Source: Anaeramoeba flamelloides
Taxonomy: Eukaryota; Metamonada; Anaeramoebidae
Assembly: GCA_027625915.1 (NCBI GenBank)
Contig: JANTQA010000048.1
Location: forward strand, 1,116,001-1,180,000
Direction of reading: 5' to 3'
DNA length: 64,000 nt
The stretch's first letter is position 1, and each line of letters begins with the position of its first letter. The position numbers were made by a program, and so were the translations under genes. This document shows, one piece after another, positions 24,303-35,900 of this stretch. A model generated the notes under the pieces. That model saw nothing but the letters and a program-made list of their open reading frames with translations, did no database searches and was not told the origin of the DNA.

Positions 24303-24405
24303 TTTGGATTTATTATTAAGGGTTGAGTGTTTGAAAAAAACATTTAATCTCATAAAGAGGGAATTTTGAATTGTCCAAATTTTTCGTTTCCAATTCAAAG
24401 TGCGA
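24303..24405 (-). repeat. Dispersed FELE-coding repeat, copy within last exon
   Basis: On the minus strand TTTGAATTGGAAACG...AAAATTCCCTCTTTA...CAACCCTTAATAATAAATCC matches plus strand 29715-29816 and minus strand 39955-39838. All three share TTTGAATT, a TCAAAATTC.CTCTTTA block, CCCTT and AATAAATC. Confidence 0.6.
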
Positions 24406-25559
24406 CTAGGCTCAGCACAGTCGTTAATTTTTCAAGTTTTTTTCCAAAACTTGTAATTTTTCTTTTTTTGATGCCCAACAAGATCAGCAACAAGAACAAT
24501 TAAAAAAAAAACAAGTAAAAAAAATGAAACTTACTTGTAAAATTGATTTCCAAGGATAAGTTGCAAGTACAATACCTCCACTAATAATTTGAATTGATCC
24601 ATTATGAATTTTTAAAACCGTTGGTGTGTGTTTGGTTATTTTTGTAGGCAAGAAATTTAAACCAGAAGTAATTGAAATTTCAAAAGTAATTGTTTTTTCG
24701 GAGAGACACCTTTGTGAGACTGACTCTATTTCAAGTGTTTCTTTTGACAAGAAAAATTCAAGGGTTGTAAATAAAGGAAAAATTGATTTGATCAAAATAT
24801 TAAAAAAAGCAAAAAAGAGAAATTTCAAAAAGGAGGATTAAAAGAAAAACAACAAAAAAAAAAAAAAAAATAGTGATGATAATGCAAAGATCTTACTTCC
24901 GATAATTGTTCCACTAAAAGAGAATGATTTGTCAAAATTGAATTCTTGAAAATTATAAAATTTATACATTTGGAATGTTTTGTAGATTAAATAGCGATCG
25001 TTGAAGTTTAAACAAGAAATCAAAATGCATTTTTCTTTTGAAACATCGATTCTGAGTAACAGATCGTCAGTTTGGTGAAAGGAGATCTTTTGTTTTTCGT
25101 TTAGACAAAAGCAAAGGTGAGTGAATTTTGTTTTGTGTTGTGCAGATCAAAAGAAGTACAAGAACCCAACCGTTGTTTCAAAAAAGGTACAGTTGGGAGA
25201 AGAAATTATTTGTTGTAAGCGTTTGGAATATTTATGTGTTATTGTTTTTTTTTTTCTTTTTGAGAGTAAACTTACGGATGGGTTTTTGGAAAAGGGGAGC
25301 GAAACAGTTGTAATGTCTACCGTTCTTATTTCAAATCCTTTTTGTGTGATTTCAAACAAAGAAGGGATGTTTGTTGATTCCGTCAGAATTTCAACCTAAC
25401 AAGATCAAAAAAAAAAAGGTAAAAACAGGAATAATTTTAAATAACAAACTTGGTTCAATTATGGGAGTAAAAACTTTTCGATCTTACCTGGAAAGTAGCT
25501 CTGTTTGAATAGTAATTTCGTGAAATCGTTTTGTTTAAATTTGTATCAAGGGTTGACAT
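24316..25559 (-). CDS. Small five-exon protein with two PH-like modules
   Basis: Proposed exons (minus): 25559-25488, 25395-25276, 25086-24897, 24740-24535 and 24405-24316, giving 225 residues. Donors are GTAAGA, GTAAGT, GTAAGA and GTAAGT, and all joins stay in frame. The protein starts MSTLDTNLNK. Module one runs from VEILTESTNIPSLFEI through LLLRIDVSKEKCILIS; module two from FSGTIIGKTLEIES through SIQIISGGIVLATYPW. Both read as beta-rich, PH-like folds. I do not recognise the family. No signal peptide or membrane segment is seen. The last exon (FELETKNLDNSKFPLYEI) is the weakest part: it overlaps a dispersed repeat, and a different acceptor five bases earlier (GAG|CCT) would give a longer basic tail ending at 24213. 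Exon 3's acceptor (AAAAG) is also weak. Confidence 0.6.
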
Positions 25560-26094
25560 TATTAAAAAAAAAAAAAATCAAAAAGAACTTGTAAAAAAAA
25601 TAAAAAAAAATTTGATACGTTATATCCTATTGTAACCTGTTAGACTTAATTGTATTTTGAAACTCGTTCATCTTATTCCTTCAGGCTCAAAAAATAATTT
25701 AAAACTATTTTTTGTTTGCTTAAATAATAATAATTTCGTAAAAAGATAACCAAAGAAATCTAGAAAAATTCTTTGCTAGAGAACGGAAGATAATATTTGA
25801 GATTGTCTGGGAAAAATACTGTTTAATTTTTTTTTTTTTAAAGAAGTTAAAAATTTTTGGTTGGGTAATTATTTCCAACTGATCTGTTCTTAATAAAGCC
25901 TTTGTGATGAAAAAGAACATGAATTCCTATGTAGTGGATTTATTTCAAATTCCTATTAACACAATAATAAAGATTTTAAACGTATTTTCACAACCATTTA
26001 AGTTATTTTTGGTGGTGTGTAAAATACAACAAAAATAAAAATAAAAAAAAAATTTGCTTATTTTTTGTTTCCAAGTTATTTTGAAACAAACCTT

Positions 26095-26541
26095 TTTTAA
26101 CAAGAGAAAACTTGAAGGTTTTAAAAACCAATTGTCAGACGAAAGGGGAATTAAACAGCGCTGACAGTATCCTCTTGGGCAAGTATTGGCTTGATCAATT
26201 TCTCTTTTTGGTAAAAATGGTAGATTGTTTATTGATTATCTTTGAAAATAATTGCAATACTTTTTCTTTTTGCTTCGGTAAAGAATAAAAAAAATGTTGT
26301 TTTTCGAAAATAAAAGGTTATTTTCAAAAGGTTGTTCTCTTGTTTGTTGAAAAAACTCTATTTCTCTTTCTGAAAGATCTGTCTTGTATTTATTCAATTT
26401 TTTTCGCTTTTTTGTGTCAAAAAAATGTTCATAAATTCTTTTGTATTGATTTGTTTTTAACAATATTTTTTTCCTACTGGGGCTTTTGAAAAAAACAAAT
26501 TTAAGGAATCTGAAGAACCACTCGTGAAAAAAATCGTTCAA
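26095..26541 (-). pseudogene. Possible relic exons with a Cys-rich motif
   Basis: Minus-strand 26541-26236 is open with codon use that looks coding (RKKLNKYKTDLSEREIEFFQ). About 50 bases further on, another frame reads EIDQANTCPRGYCQRCLIP, a possible zinc-binding knuckle. A join from GTATTG to AAAAAG would keep frame. No ATG or upstream exon was found: a stop precedes the first segment. I do not recognise a family. It may be a decayed host gene or chance. Confidence 0.25.
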
Positions 26542-27174
26542 TTAGGCTCTATTATCAAATTTGTATTGATTGTTAGATTGTAGTGAAAATGAAAATTTTT
26601 CAATTATTTTTTTACTTACTTTTCACATATCAATGAAGATATTGAAATTGAAATTGCCCAAACTGGATTTATACCTCTTGTTAAAATCCTATAGACCAAT
26701 TTCACATTAATGAGAGATTCATATCATCATTAAAAACCCCAAAAAATTGACTTTTACTCATGTTTACAATTAAATATCTCAAATTTTATAAAATTGAACA
26801 TATTTAGATATGGCTATATTTATTGTTTTGAATTCTATTATAGTTCTAATAATAAATCTAATTTTCGGACTTGATTTTTATTTTAACTTTGGAATCAAAA
26901 TTGGTGATTTAATCAGAAAAAGGGTAAAAAAAAAAAACCAATTAGCAATTTTAAGGGAAATATGTTTATTGGAGATTAAAAAGTTATTTTTTCTTTGGTT
27001 TTAATATTGATTTAGTTAGATGATTTTTTACCAAATAAATTCTCATTCAAAATTTTAACAACCAAAAATCTATTTCTAAAAAAAATCTTTAATTCAATCC
27101 TTGAAAAAATATCAAGTTAGAACCATTCATTAATTGAATTTTTAATAATTTTTTATAAATCACAATAATACACA

Positions 27175-28760
27175 CACACACATATACAAACTTATTAATA
27201 TTAATATATTAAGGTCTGTTAAGAATTTTTTAGAAGAGCAAAACAACAAAATCACATTGTTAAATATGTTAAAATTAAACATACACTTATTGATTAATCA
27301 AAAGGATAAATAAAACCAATTAATTTTATTGGGAAAATTCTATTTAGATAAACTAAACTTGAAGAAAAAATCAACCATTCGAAAAAAATCGATCTAACTT
27401 AATATGTTAGGCTATTAAAAAAATGAAATGAAAAAAATAAACTAAATAATGAAAAAATTATTTTCATATTTTTAAAAAATTAGAATTATTTCCAATTTGT
27501 AGGAAATTGAATAACAGCCAGTTTCAAATTTAAGACATAAACTTTGTAATAAAAACTAAGACACAAAAAAATCTCAAATTAAGGTATTAAATTTGGAATT
27601 TTTTTTAGACAAATTATTTTACGTGAATTTGAATTTTGTGCCTTAATTTAAAAAGTTTTTTTACTATAAATTTTGTTAAAAATTTATGTCTTAAAGCTGA
27701 AATAACTGTACTATGATTATTTTAACTGTTTAAACATGTTAAAAATATGAATTTTTGTTGAGTTTACTCATATTCTGATCCCCCCTCTTTTAATTCTCTT
27801 TTGGTGTTTTGTGTATATACTGTTTTTTTATTTTTGTATTTATACATATTATTTACCATTTTGATCTTTTATTAAGTTTATATTCGTATTTATCTAAACT
27901 TAATTTCAAAAATAATTACAAATTTTTTACCATAAAAAAAATTTTGTTTAATTGTTTTTTTTTTTTTGAATAATAAGGTATTTTACTAAAGTGATTAGAA
28001 ATAATAACCAATATAGACTAATAAATTAAAATATAATGTAATCATTTTATTTTTTGAAAAAAAAAATGAAAAAAGCAAAAAATAATAATTAAAAAGTTTG
28101 CACCTAATTTTGAAATTTGGCTTATATATTATATTTTTTCAGTGTATACTTGAACAATCATTGTGAAATGTATTTTTTTTTGTTATAAACAATTTTAAGA
28201 CAAAGGAGTGTAACTATGGGGAGCGAATTACATGTACTTAAGTGTTTGAATGGATATTAGAAGAAAATTTTATTTTAAAAATTTTAAAAATAAAATCATT
28301 ATTTGACATTTTTAGTTTTTTATTTTCATTTCAATTTTTTTCAAGGCCTAATTAAAAAACAAAAAAATTTTTATTGTAAGATCTCAAGTTAAGGGGTTTA
28401 ATTTTTTTTATTCTAATGTTATTTAAAATAGTATAAATGATGGTAAGAAAAATCATATTTATTGATATTAGGATTTTATTTCTATCTTTAATAAGAGTTC
28501 AATATGAACATTGGTTGTTGTTCTCAATACGGACTAAGGATTTGGGAATTTCAATTTTATTAAAAAATCTATTGATTTCTAAGTTTTATTTCGGGTGGAT
28601 ATCAAATATTCTTTGATGTTTATTATTCCGATTATTTCTTAGTACATCTTTAAAGGACAATTATAAAAAAATATTTGATAGCGGGAAAAAAAATGACGGG
28701 ATATTTTAACTGAAATAAAGTTTAGTTTTCTATTTTTATTGATTTTATTTTATTAAGTAG
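27175..28760 (+). repeat. Mosaic repeat M, locus 1
   Basis: 27180-27490 matches 39765-40245 (ATTAATATTAATATAT, then AATTATTTCCAATTTG.AGGAAATTG) and 28440-28740 matches 41220-41520 (AACATTGGTTGTTGTT/AACAATGGTTGTTTTT, GGATATCAA, AATAAAGTTTA). The second locus has a separate insertion in its left portion. Ages differ between pieces, so this looks like nested decay rather than one transposon. Confidence 0.55.
27510..27720 (-). repeat. Palindromic family P, copy 3
   Basis: On the minus strand it reads TTAAGGCACAAAATTC, then TTCACGTAAAATAATTTG, and ends TCTTAAATTTGAAACTGG. This follows copy 2 at 14860-15060 block by block. Confidence 0.75.
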
Positions 28761-28879
28761 TTATTGTAACTCAAAATTGGAAAAAAAAAAATTTACCTAT
28801 TTAAAAAACCCAACTTAACGGGTTTGAGTGCTGTTTTGACTAAAATAGAAATAAAAAATAGAGTGAACTCCACTATTAA

Positions 28880-29060
28880 TATACAAAATATAAACAAAAT
28901 CTAAAACACAAAAAAATCTAAAATTAAAGTTTATTTTTTGGAATTTTTTTTTCCACAAATTATGTTACTAGAATTACTCTTTTATCTCTTAATTTGAGAT
29001 TTTTATTATGCTATAAATTTCCATGAAAAATTGTGCATTGAAATTGGAACTGTCCTTAAT
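28880..29060 (-). repeat. Palindromic family P, copy 4
   Basis: The most diverged copy. Minus-strand landmarks are AAATCTCAAATTAAGAG, AACATAATTTGTGG and AATTTTAGATTTTTTTGTG, in the same order as copy 3. Confidence 0.55.
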
Positions 29061-29199
29061 TTTATTGAAAGTAAACTAAATTTTATTCCAAAAAATTGAA
29101 CACATTTGAAACTGTTAAAAGAATCTAAATATTACAAATTTTATTTAATTGTGAAAAAAATTAGATTTTATGATTTTGTTTTCTTTTCGACGTTGTTTT

Positions 29200-30190
29200 G
29201 TTTTCATTTCATTTTTTCGGATTAAACAATATGTTTTATTAGATCTAAAAAAAAAAAAATCAATCATTAATAGAAGGTTCAAGTTGAGTTTAAAAATTTA
29301 AAAATGAAATACAATTGGTCGATGGTATCTTATCATTTTATCGAACAATAATTTTTGGTGAATTTCAACAAATTTACCAATGCACTTTTTTGAATAATAG
29401 TCAAAAAAAGACACAGATGAATTATTGAGGAAAATGAACATAAAAAAAATCTATGACATTACCATAGTATATATTCTGACCAACATGACTCAACATGCAA
29501 TCAGTAAAAAGGGACCCAAGACAAAATAAAACCTATGAACAAATCCACTTAAACCAGAAAATTTCAGTTCTCTCACAACAATTAATATAAACCTCTTTAT
29601 TTTTTCCACTCTTCATTCTTTTCTTTCTATCATCCCCCACTTCTTCATTTTTTATTCTTCCTTTTTTTTTGAGAAGGCTAAATTAAGAGTCAAATACTTC
29701 TTATGATTATATTTATTTTAGATACTCTTTGAATTAGAAGTCTCAAATTTAATCACTTCAAAATTCCCTCTTTAACAGATTAGATGAAGGTTTGTCTAAC
29801 CCTTAACAATAAATCGAATATTTTTTTTTTGTTTTTGGAAGTTTCTTCATTTTAAACAAAACTTTTTTTTTTTTTTGTTTTATTTGAATTTATGTTTTTG
29901 CGATAAAAATTATTACTTATCAAAACATTTACACCCCCTTACTTAAATATAATTTAATATTAGGCTTGGAATAATCAAATAAATCGAGATTTTTTTGACT
30001 ATTTTTGATATTGAGTATTCGTAAATATTTGGAATGGGGTTTATTTTGGTAAGGGGGATATAATTTTTTTTAATTGAAATTTAAAATGATCAAAAATTAT
30101 AATTGATGACTTCTGGTATTCTACATTCTTATGTGATTTAAATTATTCTGAAATTAAAAAAAAAATTTCATAGGTTCGATAAAAAAAAAA
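29200..30190 (+). repeat. Mosaic repeat M, further part of locus 1
   Basis: 29270-29420 parallels 40605-40730 (GTTGAGTT, TTGGT.G.TGGTATCT, ATCGA.CAATA, CAAATTTA) and 29960-30040 parallels 40850-40930 (AAATAA, TTTTTTTTGAC/TTTTTTTTCAC, GGAATGGGGTTTA/GAATTGGGGTTTA). A FELE-coding repeat copy lies at 29705-29816 with its reading direction on the plus strand. Confidence 0.5.
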
Positions 30191-30724
30191 CAAAATAATT
30201 TTCATATTGATGATTCTCAGTTTATCTTAGAGTAAAAGATTTAGAAATTAAACCACTGTTTATAAACTCAAATAGCGTTAAGAAAATGATTTATATGAAG
30301 GGAACTAATGATAAGGAATCCATTAAATGAAATATGAGTGATTTTTTATTGTTGAAATATCTAATACAATCCTGGGCTGTGGGTCAATTATCATTCCTGA
30401 ATAAAAAATATTGATTATAAAAAAATTTTAGGCTAATAAATTGAATTTAAATTGTTTCCCATCCTCAAATTTTCATAGTTATAAAAAAAAAAAGAAATTG
30501 AATGGCAATAAATTCAACATCAATTATAAGAGTTTAAAACACAACCTGCCAAAAATAGAATCAAGATAATTATAAAAAGATTTATTTTAAAAAATTAAGT
30601 TTATTAAATTAAAAGTAACAAGATGATCATAATTGAATTGTTTTTGATTTATTGTTAAAAATAGAACAAAATACTGAACTATAATTTTTATAGAAAGACC
30701 ATAATCAATAAAATATCACGAATT

Positions 30725-33700
30725 CTAATTAATACCAATCATACGAGGACACATAAAAGAGCAGAAAGGAATTGAATGGACGATTTCATTTTTTTTTAAA
30801 TCAAAAGTAATTATGTTACTTTCTGTCTGAGCATTTACGTCTAGAATAAAATAAACTATTTCATTTTCACTATCGTAACCTGATTTAAATAAAGTATCCC
30901 AAGTATACTCATCAGGCATTTTTAGTTCATCTGAAATTTGTGAGGTTTTTGGATCAAATTTACATAAATACAAATCTTGCTGACGGCCTTCAAGAAAAAG
31001 AAGCTCATTTGTTGATTTTCTCCAAAATAAACTTGTTTCTTTACCAGGACGTGTAATATTTAATTTCATTTTACCTGTTTGGAAATCAAAAGCATATATC
31101 CCATGTCTTCCATAATATTCTTGATAATTATTAAAGTAAAAATATCCATCACCAAATACATAAGATGACCAACTGTCTTCAAAAGCAAATGTTGATATGA
31201 GTGTTTTTTGTTGTGTTTCTGGAGTAAAACGATAGAAAGAGTACCCAGATTGATGATCTGCTGTTGATCCAGAAATCTGTAATTTTTTAGGAAGATTTTT
31301 AATAAAATTATATAATATTTTTTATCAGAAAAATTTTTTAAAATTTTAAAAAAACTTCAATAATTGGTTCGATAAACATTTTTTTTTTATAATCAGTAAA
31401 CATAAAAGCAAATACTATACAAATTCTTCATATTTAACAATTAAAGTTTTATGTAACACGCACACATACATACATCGATAAATTTATTACATGTAAAAAA
31501 ATTTGATTATTACAGTTTGAGATTTATAGATCAAACAAATAAATTAAAATGAAAAATTTCTTCAAAAAAAGAGGCACTCTACGGCACTTTATGACACTTC
31601 CTTGATTCTTAAATAAAAATTTAAGAATTTTATTCAAGATTCACAAATATATTCTTTGCCCACCTGAGATTATGTATATATAAAAAATTTTTTATAACAT
31701 CTATATAGCCGTGTTTATTGGTTCGATTTGGAAACAATGACTTTGTTAGGTGATGAGTTTGGTCTGGAATAACGAGAAATATGATATTTTTCTAAGTGAT
31801 ATAAGATGATATTGGGGAGCTCGAAGAAAGAAGATTAATATCATCTTAGCACTAGAAAAATATCATTTTTTGAGTCTGGAAGGGGATTCAAAACAAAGAA
31901 TAATGTAGAAGGAGACTGTTGAACAAATGAAACAATATGAGATGCTATGTATTTTTTCAACTCGAGATCTCACTCAACACAACAAGACAATCAAAGAAAA
32001 AACAAATAAAAACAATAAAAACAACTAAAACGCTATTGTTATTTTTTACTGATACTTTGAAGAACTTACCTTTCGAATAATCCTTTTCTCTAAACTGGAT
32101 GATTGAAAACATTGAAAATAAATGTTAAATTGGTTTCATTAGATACAAACTTTAGTTTAAATTCCAACAGAATACAAACCAGATCATCCAACTTTTCAAT
32201 AGTCCCTATTTCTTCTTTTTTATTCCAAAATTGTTAAGAAACATCCAAAAAAGTGATCAAACATAAAATCTTGCATCTATTATATGTTCTTAACAATTAC
32301 TGGTTTTGAGAATTCCTCTTAAATTTCTTGACTTTACATATTAAAAAAAATGTTTTTTTAAGTTTGTAATTTGTTTTTCTCATTTTGAAATTCTTCTTAT
32401 AGATAGTTTCTTTTCTCTTTTTTTTAAAAAAAGAAAAAAAGAGACCAAATAATTTATTTTTTTTTTGGTACATGAAATTAGTTTTTTTTTAAAAATGATA
32501 TTAAATCCGTGTTTGTATTTTGACGTTGTTTTTAATCAAAGAATGGAATTTATTCAATTTATAAACAGTAAGAATTAAACGATGGACTTTTTTTGAGCCC
32601 TATTTGTACTAATATTTTGGTTCTTTTAACCAAATTACTTGTTTAAATAGATAAAAAGTTGATACGATCCATGTTTTGGGATTTATGAGATTTAAAACGT
32701 AGCAAAAAAATAGTTAAAGCGTTCTAACATAACTTTTAATAAGATTTTTAAAGTCAGGTTTTCTTAGTATATAACAAATTATTTCACTCAATTAGTATTG
32801 AAAAAAAGAAGATCAGAAAATTTTTCAAATTTGATTAATAACACAATGGATTTCCCAAATTCTTCCCACAACAACTACAGTGTTATCTTAAACTTTTAAC
32901 AGTTCTTATCTCTTTCTTATCTGTTTTGATCAAAATTTATTTACTTAAATTTTCTAAAATAAAATGTTTGAGTTTAATATATATATATATAAAGCATTTT
33001 TATAAAAAAATTCCCTTTTATTAATGATTTTTTCCATATTTTTTTTAAAAAAATATTCGTATAACAGATTTATAAAATGTTTTTTATTTTAGAACACATT
33101 TTATAACAAACACAAATGTTATAAAATCCTATGAAATTTCATAACATTTACTAATATATTTATAACACATTTACAGTATGTTAAATATATTTTTTTTATG
33201 ATGGTATTTCAAACAATTTCTTAAAATTATCAATTCAACTTTTAAAATACAATGTATTATTATTATTATTATTATTATTTATATATTTATTTATCTTGTC
33301 ATTGGTTAGTGATAAAGTGAATGATTCTTTCTTAAAATATCTCAACAAATATTTAGAAATTAAGGAAGTGCAGTTGAATTCCGTCAAGTGTCTAAGTTTT
33401 TTTGAAGTTTTTTTTTTTTATTCTGAAAATAGATAGATTTTCGTTAGGTTTTTTTGAGGTTTTCTATTTTCTTTGTGAAGTGTTCTAGGTTTTTTTGAGG
33501 TTTTTTATTTTCTTTGTGAAGTGTTCTAGGTTTATTTCTAAAATAAAAAAAACCTAACGAAAATCTATTGATTTTCCAAAGAAATAGAAAACTCAAGAAA
33601 ACCTAACATTGGTTTTCCAGGATTTAAAAGAATTGAGTCAAATCTAGAATTTTGCCCCATTCTTTTGAATTCTGGAAAACCAATACTTGTGTGTGGAAAT

Positions 33701-34892
33701 GAATTCATTCCCTTCAATATAATAAAAGCAAAAAAATAAATTTTTTCATTTTCGTGGTAAATTCTTTTTCTAATTTTGATTTTGGATTTTGTATTCAAGA
33801 TTTTTTTTCTCATATAAAACGATTTGTTTTCACAACGAGTTAAAAATGACAACTTTTGCGAGAATATTGTGTATTTGAAAAAATCCTACTTTGCCTGGAA
33901 ATGGTCGATTTATATATAAAAATTTTGATTTCAAGTTTCCAAAATTGTTTTCTGAAAAATTAATAGGGAAAAAACACCAAGATTTTTTTACAAAATCAAT
34001 TAGAAATCAAAATTTTTGAGATTTAATGAGGCTTCTTTATTGAACATTGAGAAAAATTCTGATGAGTGGAATTTAATTTTAGAATTAACACCACTAACTC
34101 AAAAAGTAGGGAAAAAGACACAAGGTAAAAAAAGGGTAAAATCACTCAAGAAAATCCTTCGTTCCAGAAAATCGGGTTGCTAAAAAGTTTCAAATTTTTA
34201 CCTCAAAAGTAATGAGAAGGATGAAACCATTATAAAAAATTATGACAAGAAATTTAACTTTGAAACTGAAACCATAAACTTTAAATTGCTATGTAACGAA
34301 TAGGGATGAAATTGGTATTTGTTTTGTTTTTTTAAGATCAGTTCTATCAATTTTTTTTTTTCAAAATTAGAAAATGTTTTGTCTTTGAGATCTTTGTGAA
34401 TAATAATTGAGACTGTTTTGTTTACTTTAGTTGCTAAGTTCATTTTTCCTTTCATAAATAAAGTGCTTGTTTTGATTGGTTAAGGAAACCATCGGAAAAA
34501 AAAAAAGAAAAAAAAAAAGAAAAACTGATTTGAAGACTTACAACAATCATCAAGTCATTTGTGCCAGGGTATTGTCCAATAGCTGTTGATCCCCAAACGT
34601 ATTTGAATTCAAATTCTAAAAGCACTGATCCATTTTTCAAACTTATCGACCACAAATAGAGATTGTTTATGTTTGGTTTTGTTACGATGATGTGTGCCTG
34701 TCCACGGTGATGATCGACATACAGTGCTCTGTTGTTATATATATTCTGATAATATTTTATAATCTCTTGTTCTCCAGTATTTGGATCAATGATCGAAAGT
34801 GCTGGTGGGCTAAACATTCCATAAATATTACTCGCGAACACAAACTTGAGAATCAAGATAAAAAGAAAAATTTTAAGAGAGTTATTCATCAT
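30725..34892 (-). CDS. Secreted beta-propeller-like protein, two exons with a 3.3 kb intron
   Basis: Exon 1 is 34892-34542 (117 residues) and exon 2 is 31276-30725 (183 residues plus stop). The intron starts GTAAGT and ends TTACAG, phase 0, giving 300 residues. The start carries a clear signal peptide: MMNNSLK, a hydrophobic core, then a likely cleavage after FVFA. The mature part consists of repeated four-strand units with turns such as DPNTGEQ, DPKTSQ and FDFQTGK, and aromatic strands such as GYSFYRFTPE and YFYFNNYQ, as in beta-propellers of the YVTN/WD-like type. No transmembrane helix is seen, so it is probably secreted or lysosomal. The two exons join smoothly inside one blade (GTNDLMIV then ISGSTADH). 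I cannot name a family. Confidence 0.75.
31560..31640 (-). repeat. Foldback family F1 fragment
   Basis: Minus strand AAGGAAGTGTCATAAAGTGCCGTAGAGTGCC matches the left module of F1 (GGAAGTGC.GT....GAGTGCCTAGG). Only about 50 bp is recognisable. Confidence 0.5.
31780..31870. repeat. Short hairpin inside the long intron
   Basis: ATGATATTTTTCTAAGTGAT and AAGATGATATT on the left are mirrored by AATATCATCTT and CACTAGAAAAATATCAT on the right, with about 22 bp between arms. Arms are about 33 bp. The loop GGGGAGCTCG is unusually GC-rich. Confidence 0.7.
33285..33690 (+). repeat. Foldback repeat family F1, copy C
   Basis: Left landmark TTTATCTTGTCATTG and TTTAGAAATTAAGGAAGTGC match copies A and B. 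The right part has a tandem TTTGTGAAGTGTTCTAGGTTT and the inverse CCTAACGAAAATCTATTGATT. It ends in a small palindrome, GGTTTTCCAGGATTTAAAAG against CTTTTGAATTCTGGAAAACC. Confidence 0.75.
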
Positions 34893-35659
34893 TAAAAAAA
34901 ATGGTTTTCAGTTCACTTTAAAATTCGATTTTAACCAAATTTTTCTGAAATTTCAAGAAATGTTCAACTAAAGTAAAGTTGGTCAACTTTGCTTTTGTTT
35001 GACAAGATTAATAATGTTTTTCTTCTTTTTTATTTATAGAATAATAGCCAAATTTGTGTCAAAATTCTATTTATTTCAATTGGTAGGTACAATTTTAACT
35101 CACCAATCCTTGAAAAATCAAATTTGTTGATATTGTCATTCTTTATTTTAAATATGTGTTTTTTGAAAAAAAAATATTTTGGGTTAAAGGGTTTAATTAC
35201 GAATCCCAATTCAGAGCCAACTCAAATATTTCTGATTATAGATATCCTTTGATAACTTTTCCTTGATTTTAAAAGTGTTATGGTGTAAATAACCCATGTT
35301 GGCACCCTTTAACCTTTTTCAAAAATCTAACTCCTTTTGTTTTTCTCATAATTGTAGTTATTTGAAGAAAAGAAGGCTTAATTACACTCTTGGTTCACTT
35401 CTTAAATTGACTTTCGAGGTTAAGTCTTGGATTAATGTAAATTGCTAAAAAATATCACTCTATTTGTTTAAATACTTGGGTCATTATCACAAAAAATTTC
35501 GATATACTAACTCAATTTTTTATTGAAATTCAAAAAGATCTTATTTTTTTCTAGTGTAAAAATTTCCAATTTAATCTTTTAGTATCTTCCAGAACTTTTT
35601 TTCATGAATTTATTGGAAGACTCATCTTTTTTGTTTCTGTATTGTAGTCAGGTTACTAT

Positions 35660-35900
35660 TTTTTTCAAAATGTATGAAACAAAATTTTAATTCATCTTTC
35701 CAAAATAGATTTAGAAATCATGCAAGATTTCAAATTTTTAATTCTTAAAAGAATGCTTAAATTATTAATTTACCATTTTATAATTGGGAAGTGGGGTCTT
35801 TGGATGATTTATTTTAATTCTTAAAAGCTGTGATTTTTTTGGAAAGCGAAATGAAAATTTTGATCTTTTTATTTTACAATTAACAGTTTTACTTTATTTC
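35660..35900 (+). repeat. Dispersed repeat, paired with 59890-60115
   Basis: Shared blocks in order: ACAAAATTTT.ATTCA, CAAAATAGATT.AGAAA, ATCATG, TTTTATTCTTAAAA-like, TGTGATTTTTTTGGAAA, GATCTTTTTATTTTACAATTAACAGT. A weaker third match occurs near 690-815. Confidence 0.65.

Larger units (their letters stand above)
20203..24315. other. Intergenic, repeat-bearing
   Basis: No gene is supported. A TGTGTGTATG microsatellite lies at 20704-20735. Foldback family F1 copies lie at 21060-21520 and 22880-23225. The segment 22150-22390 is less AT-biased than its flanks but has stops in all frames and no motif I recognise. Confidence 0.6.
25560..30724. other. Intergenic mosaic of old repeats
   Basis: No well-supported gene. 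A possible relic exon pair at 26095-26541 is listed separately. From 27175 to about 30200 the DNA is a mosaic related to 39755-41550 and contains two palindromic family P copies and one FELE-coding repeat. A CA-rich microsatellite lies at 27171-27182. Confidence 0.55.
31277..34541 (-). other. Repeat-filled 3,265 bp intron
   Basis: Other introns in the window are 81-340 bp, so this one is exceptional. It contains an F1 fragment at 31560-31640, a hairpin at 31780-31870, foldback F1 copy C at 33285-33690 and a poly(AT) region near 32975. An open frame for 71 residues at 34240-34455 (minus) lies inside but has no recognised motif. Confidence 0.65.

Noticed and set aside
34240-34455. 71-residue minus-strand frame in the long intron
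   Set aside because: Begins with ATG and has fair composition, but no homologous motif, and the flanking exons join in frame without it.
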